From a virus, in the IMG/VR virus record IMGVR_UViG_3300049893_000311, positions 1-62,278 of that record: 62,278 nt of DNA; one strand, given 5' to 3'. The position numbers were made by a program, and so were the translations under genes. Of this stretch, positions 38,801-48,300 are shown in pieces (position 1 is the stretch's first letter; every line of letters begins with the position of its first letter). The notes beneath the pieces are model-generated. The model made no database searches, was not told the origin of the DNA, and was given only the letters and a program-made list of their open reading frames with translations.

Positions 38801-39863
38801 GTTCAGTATATGTTGCAGAGATATTGCCAGAAGCATCAATCGCCCATACTCGAACGTAGAAGGGGTCGAGTTCAACAGACCCGAAGGCATTGATATTATC
38901 CTGCAGGCTAAGTTCAAATCTCGGACCCTCGGAGTAGAAGGTTTTTGTAACAGTGTTTCCGTTGTTTCTTATATCGATCTGATATCTTACAACATCTAGA
39001 TCCGCAGGAGGGGTCCAGGTCAGAACATATGAAGTACCCTGCCAGGCGTCAGCGAGCGCAGTTGGAACCGCTGGCGGGGTAGTGTCTGTTCCAACAGACC
39101 CGGCAGTCTCAGAATCCTCAGCAGACCATGTAGTCTGACCAAAGATATCAACGGCCCCAACACGGTAGTACCTAAGTCCAGTGGTTATATGATTAAACTC
39201 TCTAACCTTACCACGGTAAATCTCTGTACCAGTGACAGGGGGATTCGCCATAGACGCTGTGTGAGACTGTAGGACATATTCCACGGTATCTGCTCCACCG
39301 GCTGTCCATGTGAGGTTAATTCCTCCACCGAACGGTGTGCTAGTAATCGTTCCTACCGACGGTGCCGCGTTTGTGGCGTTAGCGGTATCAGGAGCCGAAC
39401 GGTTGTTAGTAGTATCCCTAGCATAAATTCTTGCATATAGAGTTGGAGTTGCTGTTCCGTACAACTCTTTATTCATCTTATATGTGAATTCAAACTGGTG
39501 GGCCCTATCTACCGCTGAAAGATCCTTAGGTTTATTATGTTCTGGAATAAGATATGTCGCATCTGCTGTTCCGAAAGTAACATCGCTTACCTCTAGAATA
39601 TAGTCCTTCATATCATTTAGAACTGTTCCGTCCGCATTGTATATTGGGGCGGTCCATGTAATTATGAACGAGTCAATTGTTGGTGTGACAGTTAGGTCAG
39701 TTACGGCTGCCGGAGCCTTGTCGCCGGTTCCTGCTGATGTATCAGAGAATACATCGATCTCATAAGTTGGTGACCATTCACCGGCCTGTCCATCGAAAAT
39801 ACCACGAACACGAACGTCGTACTTGAAACCTGGCGCTAGGCCATTGATACCTAGTTCTGTCAC
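32850..39863 (-). CDS. Giant minor tail protein: fibronectin-III and jelly-roll fibre
   Basis: A 2337-residue extended protein. The N-terminal half has many fibronectin-III-like modules (e.g. AAVTDLTVTPTIDSFIITWT, PAAPTSVTLTTGATSLMVAW). The middle contains two copies of a jelly-roll module (NMVPQEWADFELT..., NLLPPQWSDFEWE...) around repeated TTGTLNA-type units that resemble fibre-neck repeats, then beta-rich receptor-binding-like domains and a C-terminal region (YGYYGQDG, STGEPNSIYFQG). It probably forms the tail tip fibre that contacts the host surface. Starts at ATG 39863, overlapping the upstream gene. Confidence 0.85.
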   Translation of the reverse strand: MTELGINGLAPGFKYDVRVRGIFDGQAGEWSPTYEIDVFSDTSAGTGDKAPAAVTDLTVTPTIDSFIITWTAPIYNADGTVLNDMKDYILEVSDVTFGTADATYLIPEHNKPKDLSAVDRAHQFEFTYKMNKELYGTATPTLYARIYARDTTNNRSAPDTANATNAAPSVGTITSTPFGGGINLTWTAGGADTVEYVLQSHTASMANPPVTGTEIYRGKVREFNHITTGLRYYRVGAVDIFGQTTWSAEDSETAGSVGTDTTPPAVPTALADAWQGTSYVLTWTPPADLDVVRYQIDIRNNGNTVTKTFYSEGPRFELSLQDNINAFGSVELDPFYVRVWAIDASGNISATYTELNAAATDAAPAALAAPVLATPVIDAGGIYISWPAVSDTSGILDSYELYGTGTGSTTVVYTGNATFFRYALPSAYSGTYYFRARTRDKFGRYSTSYSTEVSIVATSTLTGPTSTATGSYDTNDPTNRTAQIVLTSISGPSSPILAGFKVRYRKSSDTAGQYTEIDINKSATTYIIRGLSVGVAYTVEMASYDVMGRVSGTWVASTGSPVTQAVDTTAPAAPTSVTLTTGATSLMVAWTGPSDTDFINGNGRTEIQIATNSGFTTGKVTKIQPGGLAGASGVESFTGLTPGTPYWARVRTLDAVGNPTTDTGWVATTPASITVGSSVVIKDGAAPASSPSLAAAGSVISGINGVHVRWSAVANTNPVTYEVHVGTASGFTPSGSTKVGEIDGTYMFVKTDGSGAALAYSTDYFFKIIAKDVDGSAAAGTVSSAVQLSKADTADINANAITATQIATDAVIAAKIKAGEIDTNHINATGINANKINIGGNASNMVPQEWADFELTSTMYDSGGALRPAFVGTPTLVQTSATQFKFGARALAVTVDAASEGVYFNTSATTYNIPVLNGKTYIISAYVYSTITSGTGATLRVKPSGGADTTLSNLVDDTTASTWTRVYGTYTAAADTTVNISIIFAATSGVQYIDGVMMEERVGTQNTPSGFVKPGTVIDGGQIVTGTLSADKITTGTLNASQVSVTNLSATNITTGTLDAARIATTALNADNITTGTLNAARIAAGSLSADKVLIGGQGNNLLPPQWSDFEWEDYYYVGKMDGVNATALASTEQEKFGSQSIKVVTTVQPNNTVFLGVNNTDYNFRVLPSTTYIISGYIYQGTGSTQTISFRYKPQSTGLNNDYAATVVGGTTAIPSGSWQRIYASFTTGASDDLAVLGLRSFSAVGTYYIDGMMIEKQVGYLSTPSPFTGAALTVIDGNSISTGSLATNKISLGLFGSNLVQNGSFEDTGVYPRVKQRSPVTLSNSGTIPGWTTARIGGDSASFHSLEWGDYSTDDNLVVNPWFEYVPVNSTNPTVSTGWATYTSGTVTPSATIDYNGSTPGPTNRILFKESTTTNRIVTLENKIAISTADRFTVTDLTNYTGTQMVWGSLTATSTTATDLFTTTNPHTFENGDSIFFSSLGTTTGVSTNTTYYIINATSTTFQLSASPGGAALDITGTGSSVTYVPISPTYRVAYTAGTSVSDSYSAATPNGYLSYSRTQKLNPTAMASGAIYGVVQSVPIAYGSTSVMAGNFKYNISSRTTADLRFRLTGQIGISSVTTSGTNLVTVTTVAPHGLATSDSVEIEGVYYNNDPTLQNFNGAKTITVTGTTTFTYATSGATNGTWSPRAAKVTDTASMVQSAALTTTGSWQTSPTVNFTANGFFDSIRVAILVVATAATSSMNTLVDTATLKYGTTAVTDPFTFTSRARSGLAKAVLGKGSTTTTHGTSLTSDPVEITADSTYNLGFYYYGDINQQLQVTFEYSATLAFGSPTVTVPTGGIVTLTESLTPATAGTSLLKWDSPGAGYVRAVFKNTGTAEKGLLYIEDVWLSIDGRTSGELTDAGIRLFDEHGNETVSLMADSSDSGDFIKLGGNMVLDGATSSIQAEAGSFTDDVTVGSTSLVEYLTDVGRGVVARGNRSSNQDFVNAEVPHTNWSGGVTYSSGVPYLEVSADNLDSGRMYKISAGPFRIYNTNANTTFVDVMVGYRFNATTIPAIPRADTSAGLDDVIMKYRLGKQANQNITMGYVSRIFNPPTSGNYRFLIYGGSDVSAPGGTIRFDGASNSPAQLVIEDVGINVAPSGVSRTSGTDADTRKITKTVYFSPKWWGYYGQDGALISNGTGEMVTTEAHIGGEMQGTLKNSVYTIYDQLVSSTDTSGVYPDSSIVKVEMELEISTGEPNSIYFQGSTGATTPYASNYPNSISIPNLTSQYSRFTSPSRVAWFDISNMGTKSLWGTSTTGTRYRGVLLSAYDGSPVYFGSEVMVGVRRLRITYNVVE

Positions 39864-41050
39864 AGGTTAAACACCAACTTATATTCGATATCCATTACCT
39901 TTCCGGCGCTCTTGATGGCTAGCGGAGGAGCATAGTAAACACCTGTTCCATCAGCAGTTAATAGATCAATGGCTGCGCCACCAACTGTCAGTGCGACCTG
40001 AAATGTATTGGTTGTTGGATTAACAACATAGTATTTTGTATTCGCTGAAATTCCAGTGGTAGTAGTAACCGTCTTAAAGATAATTTCATCTCCGGCACGA
40101 AGCCCGTGATTATTGTATGTAACAGTATTGGGAGTGACCTGGAAGGTACATGAAATTTCAGTACCAGCAGCAACCCTGGAAACAAGTACCGAGTTTAGGT
40201 TAAGGTCGTCCTTGTCGAGCATTCCAATGAAGTCCCATGCACCCTGACCGTATGCAGAGGTTCCAGCAGAAGCCGAACCGTTTGTACGAACAGTGATCTT
40301 GACTATATTAGACCAGTCGAATGCAGCATTTGATAGAGTAAAGTTACCCTTATTTACCCTATAGATATTGTACTGTGCCACCCCTTCCGCCGGAACGTGT
40401 GTGGTAACGTTGGTCGTTGGAATTGTTGCAGTATAGCCAGCGCCATCAGTAAATGTAAGTACGAGAGTAGACAACTTAGCGGTCCATGAAATGTGACCGA
40501 ACACGACCTGATCAGTGGAAGAATATCCGCTAAGGTCTAGATTCTTGTAGTAGTCATAACTGATCCAGCCGCTGTTGGTCTGGATGCTTGCATACTCATA
40601 TTCTGTTCCAACCCTAGCAGGTGCGTATGAATATGCGTCTGTCTGCACAACAGTACCGCTGGTAGAGGCTGTCCAAGTTTCGTAGGGCGCGAAGGTGGTG
40701 ATGATCTGTGTGGCATATGCACCTGTTAGACTATCTAGTTTCAGGGTCGAAAGTCCACTCTCATAAATTCTACCGGCCCAGTTTGAGTCTAGCGTGGCCT
40801 TAAATAGCACGGTCTGGTTGGTGTAATCAACAGACTTCATAATCACCGGAGCCGCAGCCGTCTGGTACCCCAGCCTCATATCTCCCACAACTGGGGCGGT
40901 CCCATCGAGCCCCACGAGAATTGACCCAGCATAGTCCGGAACCATCTTGGCTAGATACCTGAGAACAGCCGACTTACCAGCCGTTGTAATCAGATTATCT
41001 CTCTGACCGACTAGTTCGCCATCCTCATAGAAAGAAAATGTACCCCTCAT
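39860..41050 (-). CDS. Minor tail protein, 396 aa
   Basis: Starts with a DUF-like segment (MRGTFSFYEDGELVGQRDNL, TTAGKSAVLRYLAKMVPDYA), common to phage minor tail proteins, then beta-rich modules. Its C-terminal TTTTGISANTKYYVVNP and the region after it match a module inside the giant fibre gene (TTTGVSTNTTYYIINA), so the two share a duplicated domain. Overlaps both neighbours (4 bases each). Confidence 0.75.
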   Translation of the reverse strand: MRGTFSFYEDGELVGQRDNLITTAGKSAVLRYLAKMVPDYAGSILVGLDGTAPVVGDMRLGYQTAAAPVIMKSVDYTNQTVLFKATLDSNWAGRIYESGLSTLKLDSLTGAYATQIITTFAPYETWTASTSGTVVQTDAYSYAPARVGTEYEYASIQTNSGWISYDYYKNLDLSGYSSTDQVVFGHISWTAKLSTLVLTFTDGAGYTATIPTTNVTTHVPAEGVAQYNIYRVNKGNFTLSNAAFDWSNIVKITVRTNGSASAGTSAYGQGAWDFIGMLDKDDLNLNSVLVSRVAAGTEISCTFQVTPNTVTYNNHGLRAGDEIIFKTVTTTTGISANTKYYVVNPTTNTFQVALTVGGAAIDLLTADGTGVYYAPPLAIKSAGKVMDIEYKLVFNL

Positions 41051-41391
41051 TGCTTTGCCCAGATCACCTCGTATTTAGTAGCACCAACGTCTGAAACGTC
41101 GAATTTGATATCGTATACAACCTCGCCAGTCGCCAAAACTCTGCGGGTCTTGGTAACGCTGGTCAAGTCTATTGTCGGTACCGGATAAAACCCGGTTCCG
41201 GTGGTATCAATTGGCAGTTCTAGACCCGCTAGGCTGCCATCCAGATCTGGGTCGATGTATCCAACATCGCCCTCTACAAGAACATCGTCAAAGTCGTCAA
41301 CATCTACGGTGTCAACATAGGCCTCGTTAATCTCTAGAGATTGGGCCTTGGTATCTTCTACGGTAATCTTGGGAGGTAGTTTTTCCGCCAT
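41047..41391 (-). CDS. Hypothetical structural protein, 114 aa
   Basis: Acidic, beta-rich protein (VDVDDFDDVLVEGDVGYIDPD) with a terminal strand pair (VGATKYEVIWAKQ) of fibronectin-III type, suggesting it plugs into the adjacent tail fibre proteins. Overlaps the neighbour by 4 bases; otherwise unrecognised. Confidence 0.58.
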   Translation of the reverse strand: MAEKLPPKITVEDTKAQSLEINEAYVDTVDVDDFDDVLVEGDVGYIDPDLDGSLAGLELPIDTTGTGFYPVPTIDLTSVTKTRRVLATGEVVYDIKFDVSDVGATKYEVIWAKQ

Positions 41392-41423
41392 ATCTCAAAT
41401 TCTAGCATATCAGACAGCATAAA

Positions 41424-44400
41424 TCAAACGGAGTCTACGGCCTGCGTGGTGTAGCCAGGAGGCTTGGCGGCGTTGGCCTCTACGCTGTCATCGTTAGTTG
41501 TGTAGTTCTTGGCCGGTGGACTGGTAATTCTCATTGACATAGAAATGTTAGTATCCAGACCATTATTCCAACCGTTAGAAACCTTGGTTACCACATAGGT
41601 AAAGTTAGCAATCCTCTTACCGGGCCAGTACACGCTCACAATGTCACCCACCTGGATTAGAGGGTTTCCATAAATTTCAAGATCATAATTGCTGGTCTGG
41701 GTTCCGAACCTGTCCCTAATAAACTTTCCAAGGTCTTCCGCCGACTCTCGGCGTTGAATCCAGGTACCAGTCAACTCCACAGTCTTTTCACCGAACTGAT
41801 CAATAAGATCCTTGTCTTTATAGTCTAGAGTCTGCTCAGCACCCAGGAACAGCGTGCTTCCCGCAATTAGGAAGGTTTCATTTCTTCTGGCGTCAGCAAC
41901 ATTAGTCTCCCTCTCTCCGTTAACCATCTGCAACTTCTCGCTTCTATTGTGGAGCGTGAACGATGCCCCGAGGGGACGCTTCTTATAACGACTCACCATA
42001 ACATTCTTATTACTTGAAATGATTTCCTGTGAGGTGGCTGGCATCTCAAAGTCCGCCTTGTAGTGGGCGATCTCTCTGGCCGTAGCCCACCCGCCGTGGT
42101 TAAAGTTGTAAACCCAACACCTAGCGTCGCTCTTCCTGCTCATCCAATGCTGCAAATACTTGTTGAACAACTTATCCCCAGGAGCAGCCTTATCGCTATG
42201 TGCCTTGTCCTTACGGGAAAGGTTATACAGGTACCCTCGCTTGTAGTCATTAATTCCAACCGTATTCACAACATAGAATTTGTCCACAAGAACCTTGCCG
42301 TCGCCCTTGACGAAGAATTGTGCCTTCTTCGTTCTTGAGAGTGTGGCGTCAGACTTATCCGCCCACTCGCCTACGAAGTTTCCGTTAATGAATACGGCGA
42401 AGCGCCAATCCTTGTCGTTTCCTGTAACCAAAACCTCTAGATATGTCCAGTCCGTCTTGGTTACTCTCGGAGACTCGTATGTCTTTTCCTGGCGGTAGTC
42501 TGCGAACTGAACGAAGTCAATTGTTCTTGGCAGTTGCTTTTCCCCACCGGTTCCATTTACCCTGACAACATTCACGTCGGAGGCTAGCGTGCTCAGATTA
42601 ACCCTGTCACCGTCAACGCCCGGAAGAGGTCCGAAGATTTGCGGTGCCACAGAAATATGGTATCCCCCTGCGAAGTGATTTCCTGTGGGGAAGATTACGA
42701 CTCCAATTTCAGGATCATCACCGTCAGCAAACTTGAACTTCACACCAACCCTGTCATACTTATCGTATGAAGCACTGTCCTTCCAGATCTTATACCTAGA
42801 ACCTCCGGTGAAGTTTGTGGTGATCTTTAGGTACCCGCCCTTGTCGCCGCCACTGTCTCTCCTGACAAACTTGATCGGAGCCATATCGTTCTGGCCTGTT
42901 CCGGAGTCCTTAGCAAACTTCATGCACTTCCAGTTCTGCCTGAACTCGTAGTAGATTGCGTTAATTCCAGCAGCAGCAGGGTCGGGAAGTCTTAGCCAGC
43001 CGGTGAAGGTTGGCCTAATTCCGTTGTTCTGTTCAATGGCGTAGATCATATCTGTGTCGCTAGATACCCATACGGTTCCCCCGCCAAACAACTGATACTT
43101 CTTGGCGTCGTATTCGTACATCTTTCCGGTGTCTTCAACAACGAATCTTCCACGGTATTTGAACAGGGTGTCATCAACTGTCTGCACCTTGATTTGTGTA
43201 GCACCCTGCGCGAAACTCTGAATAATCTCTGCAGCACCGACAAACATTGGATCTTCTGCCTTCCACATCGGAGCCCTAGTTGTTCTCCTGTGTCCACGGG
43301 CTGTAAAGAACTTGTTAGCAGCCTTGTACTTGACCTTAGCCCAGTTAAAGATTTCAGACTCCTTACGCTGATCTGAAATAATGTTAGATAGGTGAGCGCC
43401 AGACGGAACTCCGTATAGCGTCAGGTCTGATGTGGTGCCAGACGGCAATTCTGAGTCCCTATCAAATAGGTACTTGCGTGTAGTGATCTGTAGCCTTCCG
43501 AATTCATCAAAGTAGACCGCCAACTGGAAGGAACTTGCGATCTCCTGAATAATCTCCCAGACCTTTTTATCTGGGTCAGCCCAGAACCACTCAATCATAT
43601 AGTCGTCTTCGGTGGCGGTTGACCTGTTAACGTCAGCCCTTCCGAACCCGGCTCCGTCGCACAGAAGCCAGATTGCAGCGAACGCTGGGATATTAGTAAC
43701 AAGCGTCTCCTGAGCATTGGTTTCCTGTAGAGCCTTCGAGTAGTCAACGAGGTTGACTGTGGTGGTGTCCTGGCTCTCCGAGGTCCAGTTATCGCTTACC
43801 ATTGTCAATTGGCGAACGGTCCTGTCTGTGGCTGTTCCACCGATACTAGAGTTGTAGATTAGGTTGACCTGGAACTCTACGAACTCGTCAAGTTTTCCGT
43901 TTAGTAGCGACTGTGAACTTACGGTGTCGAGGAAGCCATCGTCGTTAGAGAATACAATGTTTCCGGTATTTGTGGAAGCAGAGCCAATCATCAGGTCGCC
44001 GTTCTCCATGCCCAACTCGTTGTCAACAGAATATGACTCTGTTCTTTCTGAAAGGTCAATGACTAGGCGAGGAGTGAACTCGATAAGTTCTAGGCTGGCA
44101 TTGACAGCATTTTCTGTTGCAGCAGACGGTAGAATTCTAAGCATAGAGTCAACCGACATTCTGATGCCCTGAATTGATACGCTGTTCGGCGCTGCTGTTG
44201 TGTAGTAGACTGGTGTGGTGGTCCATGTTCCACCGGCTGCCGGTCGATAAATCTCCACGACTCCGTTATCCGAACAGTTAATTCCTGTTGCTACAGTGGT
44301 CCACGAACCTGAAATCTTAACCTCAAACTTAATTCCCTGGGGATTTCCGATGTGCGTATTCATCTTGGCGACAAGTTTATTAGCATCTACCGCTGTGTCG

Positions 44401-44906
44401 AACTCGATAGTTACTCTAAGCGCTCTAGAACCATCTGCGAGTTCGCAGGAAAACTGTCCCGGTGTCCTACCATTAGCGTCAGTCTTGGCTAGCGTTCTAG
44501 CACTAGAAATCCAGTATTGGAAAACATTGTCCCTACCGGCAAAGTAGCAGCGAGGATACTTCTTGTTATCTGTGCGCTTAGTTTCGTTTAGCGAATACTT
44601 AGCGAACTTAACGGTATTAACGCCCTCCTGGTTTTGCGTAGAGTAATTGGTGCCCCAGGAGTCGTACAGTGTCGAGTAAACAATTCCTGGGTCGCGCTGT
44701 GGCCTTGTAATGGAGGTAATTGGGAACAGATCGTCGTATCCACGGTCCACACCCCACGCCTTCTGCTCATCGGTTTGAGTAGTCCTTGGGAAGTCGGCTG
44801 TTACTGTGGTATACCTAATCATGTTCCACTCACCAAGAACCTGCGGAACAGCGTTGTTGGTGCTGGTATCCTCAATAGCCGTTTTAATAAACGGCTTGGA
44901 AATCAT
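41424..44906 (-). CDS. Minor tail protein / tail hub, 1160 aa
   Basis: Large tail protein after the distal tail gene, as central hub/spike genes are in siphoviruses. N-terminal region (MISKPFIKTAIEDTSTNN, WNMIRYTTVTADF), a hub-like domain (NWTSESQDTTTVNLVDYSKALQ), a middle domain (EIIQSFAQGATQIKVQTVDDT) and a carbohydrate-binding-like jelly roll (RVGVKFKFADGDDPEIGVVI). No peptidase seen here. Overlaps the distal tail protein by 4 bases. Confidence 0.8.
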   Translation of the reverse strand: MISKPFIKTAIEDTSTNNAVPQVLGEWNMIRYTTVTADFPRTTQTDEQKAWGVDRGYDDLFPITSITRPQRDPGIVYSTLYDSWGTNYSTQNQEGVNTVKFAKYSLNETKRTDNKKYPRCYFAGRDNVFQYWISSARTLAKTDANGRTPGQFSCELADGSRALRVTIEFDTAVDANKLVAKMNTHIGNPQGIKFEVKISGSWTTVATGINCSDNGVVEIYRPAAGGTWTTTPVYYTTAAPNSVSIQGIRMSVDSMLRILPSAATENAVNASLELIEFTPRLVIDLSERTESYSVDNELGMENGDLMIGSASTNTGNIVFSNDDGFLDTVSSQSLLNGKLDEFVEFQVNLIYNSSIGGTATDRTVRQLTMVSDNWTSESQDTTTVNLVDYSKALQETNAQETLVTNIPAFAAIWLLCDGAGFGRADVNRSTATEDDYMIEWFWADPDKKVWEIIQEIASSFQLAVYFDEFGRLQITTRKYLFDRDSELPSGTTSDLTLYGVPSGAHLSNIISDQRKESEIFNWAKVKYKAANKFFTARGHRRTTRAPMWKAEDPMFVGAAEIIQSFAQGATQIKVQTVDDTLFKYRGRFVVEDTGKMYEYDAKKYQLFGGGTVWVSSDTDMIYAIEQNNGIRPTFTGWLRLPDPAAAGINAIYYEFRQNWKCMKFAKDSGTGQNDMAPIKFVRRDSGGDKGGYLKITTNFTGGSRYKIWKDSASYDKYDRVGVKFKFADGDDPEIGVVIFPTGNHFAGGYHISVAPQIFGPLPGVDGDRVNLSTLASDVNVVRVNGTGGEKQLPRTIDFVQFADYRQEKTYESPRVTKTDWTYLEVLVTGNDKDWRFAVFINGNFVGEWADKSDATLSRTKKAQFFVKGDGKVLVDKFYVVNTVGINDYKRGYLYNLSRKDKAHSDKAAPGDKLFNKYLQHWMSRKSDARCWVYNFNHGGWATAREIAHYKADFEMPATSQEIISSNKNVMVSRYKKRPLGASFTLHNRSEKLQMVNGERETNVADARRNETFLIAGSTLFLGAEQTLDYKDKDLIDQFGEKTVELTGTWIQRRESAEDLGKFIRDRFGTQTSNYDLEIYGNPLIQVGDIVSVYWPGKRIANFTYVVTKVSNGWNNGLDTNISMSMRITSPPAKNYTTNDDSVEANAAKPPGYTTQAVDSV

Positions 44907-45391
44907 ACTTCCTCCAAGGAAAGGCTAACGTTCCAGAGGTCCGTTATTACAGAAACTCCTCTTTCCATCCTGACATTACGCTTTGCAATGTCGTAGGAGA
45001 AGTCAGAAAACCTCATGGTATATCTGTCACCGGCTGAAATGACCGCTGACTCTAATGTGCCTCTTGCTGCTAGGTCGCGGCTGTAAAGGAATACATAAAA
45101 TTCCTTGTCATAGTATGATCGGTAAAAGTCTAGAATATCCCAGCCGCCCTTGTATCCGTCGAGTGTGTGCTGATATGTCGCTGGGAGGCCGTCCCACGAA
45201 ACCTGGAAGGAAGTTTTCTGTGCCACAACGTATGAGCGCATTGTTCCATTTACAGTGCGCTTACGGTTTTCAATGATTTCCTCGGTAACATTTAGTTCGC
45301 TGCGGTTATGCTCAGAAAGGAAGCCGTCCTTTGCACCGGCTCCGGTGTCCTTAAAATAGATAAGACTATTTACGGGTAGAGTCAATGGCAT
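44903..45391 (-). CDS. Distal tail-type protein, 162 aa
   Basis: Beta-rich protein of distal-tail length directly after the tape measure gene, followed by the large hub: the standard siphovirus order. Sequence features: WDILDFYRSYYDKEFYVFLYS and a C-terminal LWNVSLSLEEV strand. Identification rests mainly on gene order. Shares a base with the tape measure stop. Confidence 0.68.
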   Translation of the reverse strand: MPLTLPVNSLIYFKDTGAGAKDGFLSEHNRSELNVTEEIIENRKRTVNGTMRSYVVAQKTSFQVSWDGLPATYQHTLDGYKGGWDILDFYRSYYDKEFYVFLYSRDLAARGTLESAVISAGDRYTMRFSDFSYDIAKRNVRMERGVSVITDLWNVSLSLEEV

Positions 45392-48300
45392 TAGATTCTC
45401 CTACTCCTTCCGCTTCTAACCTGCTGCTTCCTTTCGTGCTTTACAACGAAGCGCTCGAACGCACGCTCAAGGTCAACTTCCGAACTTAGATTTTCGATGG
45501 TCACATCAAAATTATACTCGTTTCCGCCCAAGTTTGCAATGTTATCCTCCAACTTGTCGCTAAGAGTCTTGGTTAGAACGGTTTCGCCCTTGTGTAGATT
45601 AGCAATAGTGTTGTCGTAGTTAATTCTTCCACCGGACCTTAGTCCCAACTGGTTCTTAAGACCTGGGATTGGGGCTAGGTGTGGTCCGTAGTATGGGCTA
45701 CTTCCACTAAGACCATTGCTGCTCATATCAATATATGCCTGCCTCTGCCACGCGGCGGTAGGTGATGGATTCGGAGAGAACAGCGAAATAGCGTGAATGT
45801 GTGGCTCCCAGTCTCCGTGCTGTGGACCACGCCACCAGGCCGCGAATCCGGCACGCTGTAGAGCCCTAACACCAGGACCATACATTCCTCCGTATGGCGG
45901 CGTGTCAATTGTTCCGCCGCCCATGTGAGAAGTTCCACTATAAGATGTTTCTTCCTGATATGAACCCTGTGTTACAGAGAATCTCTGTCCAAGTAGCCTA
46001 CCGGCGATCTTGAGTTGCTTAGCAACCAACTGGTCAATTGGCTCTCCATCCCAATAAACTCTATCTCCAGTTGGGGCAGACTTCATTCCACCGAACTGAT
46101 CCACCTGAGCCCGTGCTGCTTCGGCTCTCTTAGACGCCTCTGCCTTAACCACCTTGGCCATAGCCTGACCCGCTGGCTTAAGAATACCGCTGGAAATTAC
46201 TGGCCAAACAATTCCGCCCTTAGCGTAACCTCGCTGACCAGCGCCGCTACCTGGAGCGCCGCCAACATTGTGCCCACCATTCAACTTGTCAAAGAACGAC
46301 TTTCCATACTTCTGAACCTTAGCCGCCTTAATAACATATTCTCCATTGGACAGTTTAGCAGGAATTGAGTCTGATGTTCCAGATCCAGGGCCACTTACAA
46401 ATCCACCCGTAGCCATTCCTGTAGGACTAGTTGCTGGATTTCCGGAGCCAGGCGATGAGCCACCAGGATCATCATAGACCGACTTCCAACTAGCAAGGTC
46501 CGCGAGTTCCTTATTGCTCATCCCCTCAATCTTCCCCTTCATCAACTTCTGCAGAAGATCCCAGTTTCCATTCATAATAGACGAAGACACGGAATCATAA
46601 AGTTTGTCCGGAAGGAATCCAAACTGCTTAGCAACGAAATCAGAAATAAGAGCAGAGCGCTCTTTAGCATTAATTCCTAGAGCCTTAGCCTCTTCTCGGA
46701 AATCCTTCATCCTGCCCTTTATTAGAAGGTCGAACAGTTTCTTACTGTCAGCAGCAGCATCCTCTTCATTTTCAGCAATCTTCTTATTCTTGTCCTCGGC
46801 CAACTTAATTTCTTTCCTATTCTGCCTTTCGGCAGCCTCGATAGCGGCCTCGGAAGCCTCCTGTGCAGCCTCAATCTTAGCCTCAGACGCCTCTTGTGCA
46901 GCCTCAATAGCCTTCTCGTTGGCGCGCTGCTCGGCACGAAGTTCCTTGTTCAGAATTCTGATCTTCTCATTCTTTTCCTTCTCAAGAATCTTTACTTTCT
47001 TATCAGACTTCTCCTGACTCTTCTCTGCCCTACTTTGAGACTCTTCCTGCTTCCTGATGGCCTTAATGTCCATACGAATTCTAGCAGCCTCAAACAGTTG
47101 ACCAGTAGCAATCGCCTCCTCGTAAGAGATCTGCATATTACGCATCTCTTGACGCTTTTGAGCACGCTCCTCTTCGTTAGCAAACGCTTCCTGTCGCTTC
47201 TCTTCCGCCCTCTGAATCGCAGCAATTTCCTTGTTGTACTCTCTCTCAACCTGATTGATTTCCTTCTGGATTGCATTTTCGCGCTTTTCAGCAGCCCTCT
47301 GCATCTGCTCTAGCCGCTCATCCTCAGCCTCCTGCAGAGCGTCCAACTTGTCCTGCTCATGCTCCTGCATAAGTTCCATTTCCCTGGACTGCTGACGCTC
47401 CAACTGAGCGATGTTAACCTTATCAGCAGACGTTGGGCCGGTAGTATTCATATACTGCTGGGCAAGGTTGCCGAACGACAGCGACATATCAGCAGTTCTT
47501 GCTGCAATTTCAGCAAGTACAATTGCCTGATCAACCGCAGAAACTGCCCCGGCAGCCTCTTCCGCATCAGCAACAATACTCTTAAACTCAGGTCCAAGTG
47601 AATCCCTTAGGCTGTGGGCCAATGTAATAGATGCCTGCTCAGCCGCAGTTACAGTGTTAGCAAATTGGGGATCTAGTCCGTTATTTCCAAGCAGTGCCTC
47701 TCGCGCATCCGGGCCAAGCCTGATAATTTCCTGCAGAACCTCTTCAACACTCTTTCCCTCTACAGAAATTCCCTGCTCTGCCAACAATTCGACGTTTCTA
47801 GCGGTGAACGCAGCCTCTTCTGAGATAGTCTTAGCGGCATCCTTTGCAATTTTGTCGAGGCTCGTTTTATAATATTCACTAATATCTCCAGTGTTCTTGA
47901 TTGCTCCACTCTGCATACCGTTTTCAAATCCATCAGCGTAGGCTGTTCCAGCAGCAACGCCGGACTTTGCAGCAGCCTCTAGGTTTGCTTCTGCTGTAGC
48001 CGCGCTATATGTTTGACCAGGAGTTAGTTGAACGTCTCCAATTCCACCAACAACGGCATTATTTGTACCAACAGTTTGGAATGCACTGCTCACCTGAGAC
48101 TTAACAGAATCATCAATAAACTTGATGGCCTTTGAAACAGTATCAATGTCTGCAGACATAACTTCTACGAACTCGCTTGTCTTACCAGCGGCACTCATAA
48201 TTTCATATATAATTCCGCGAGCCTCTTCGGGAGAAACTCCAGACCTAATTAATTCAGCAAGGATTCTCTGTGTGTATCCAACCGAATCTGTACCATCCCT

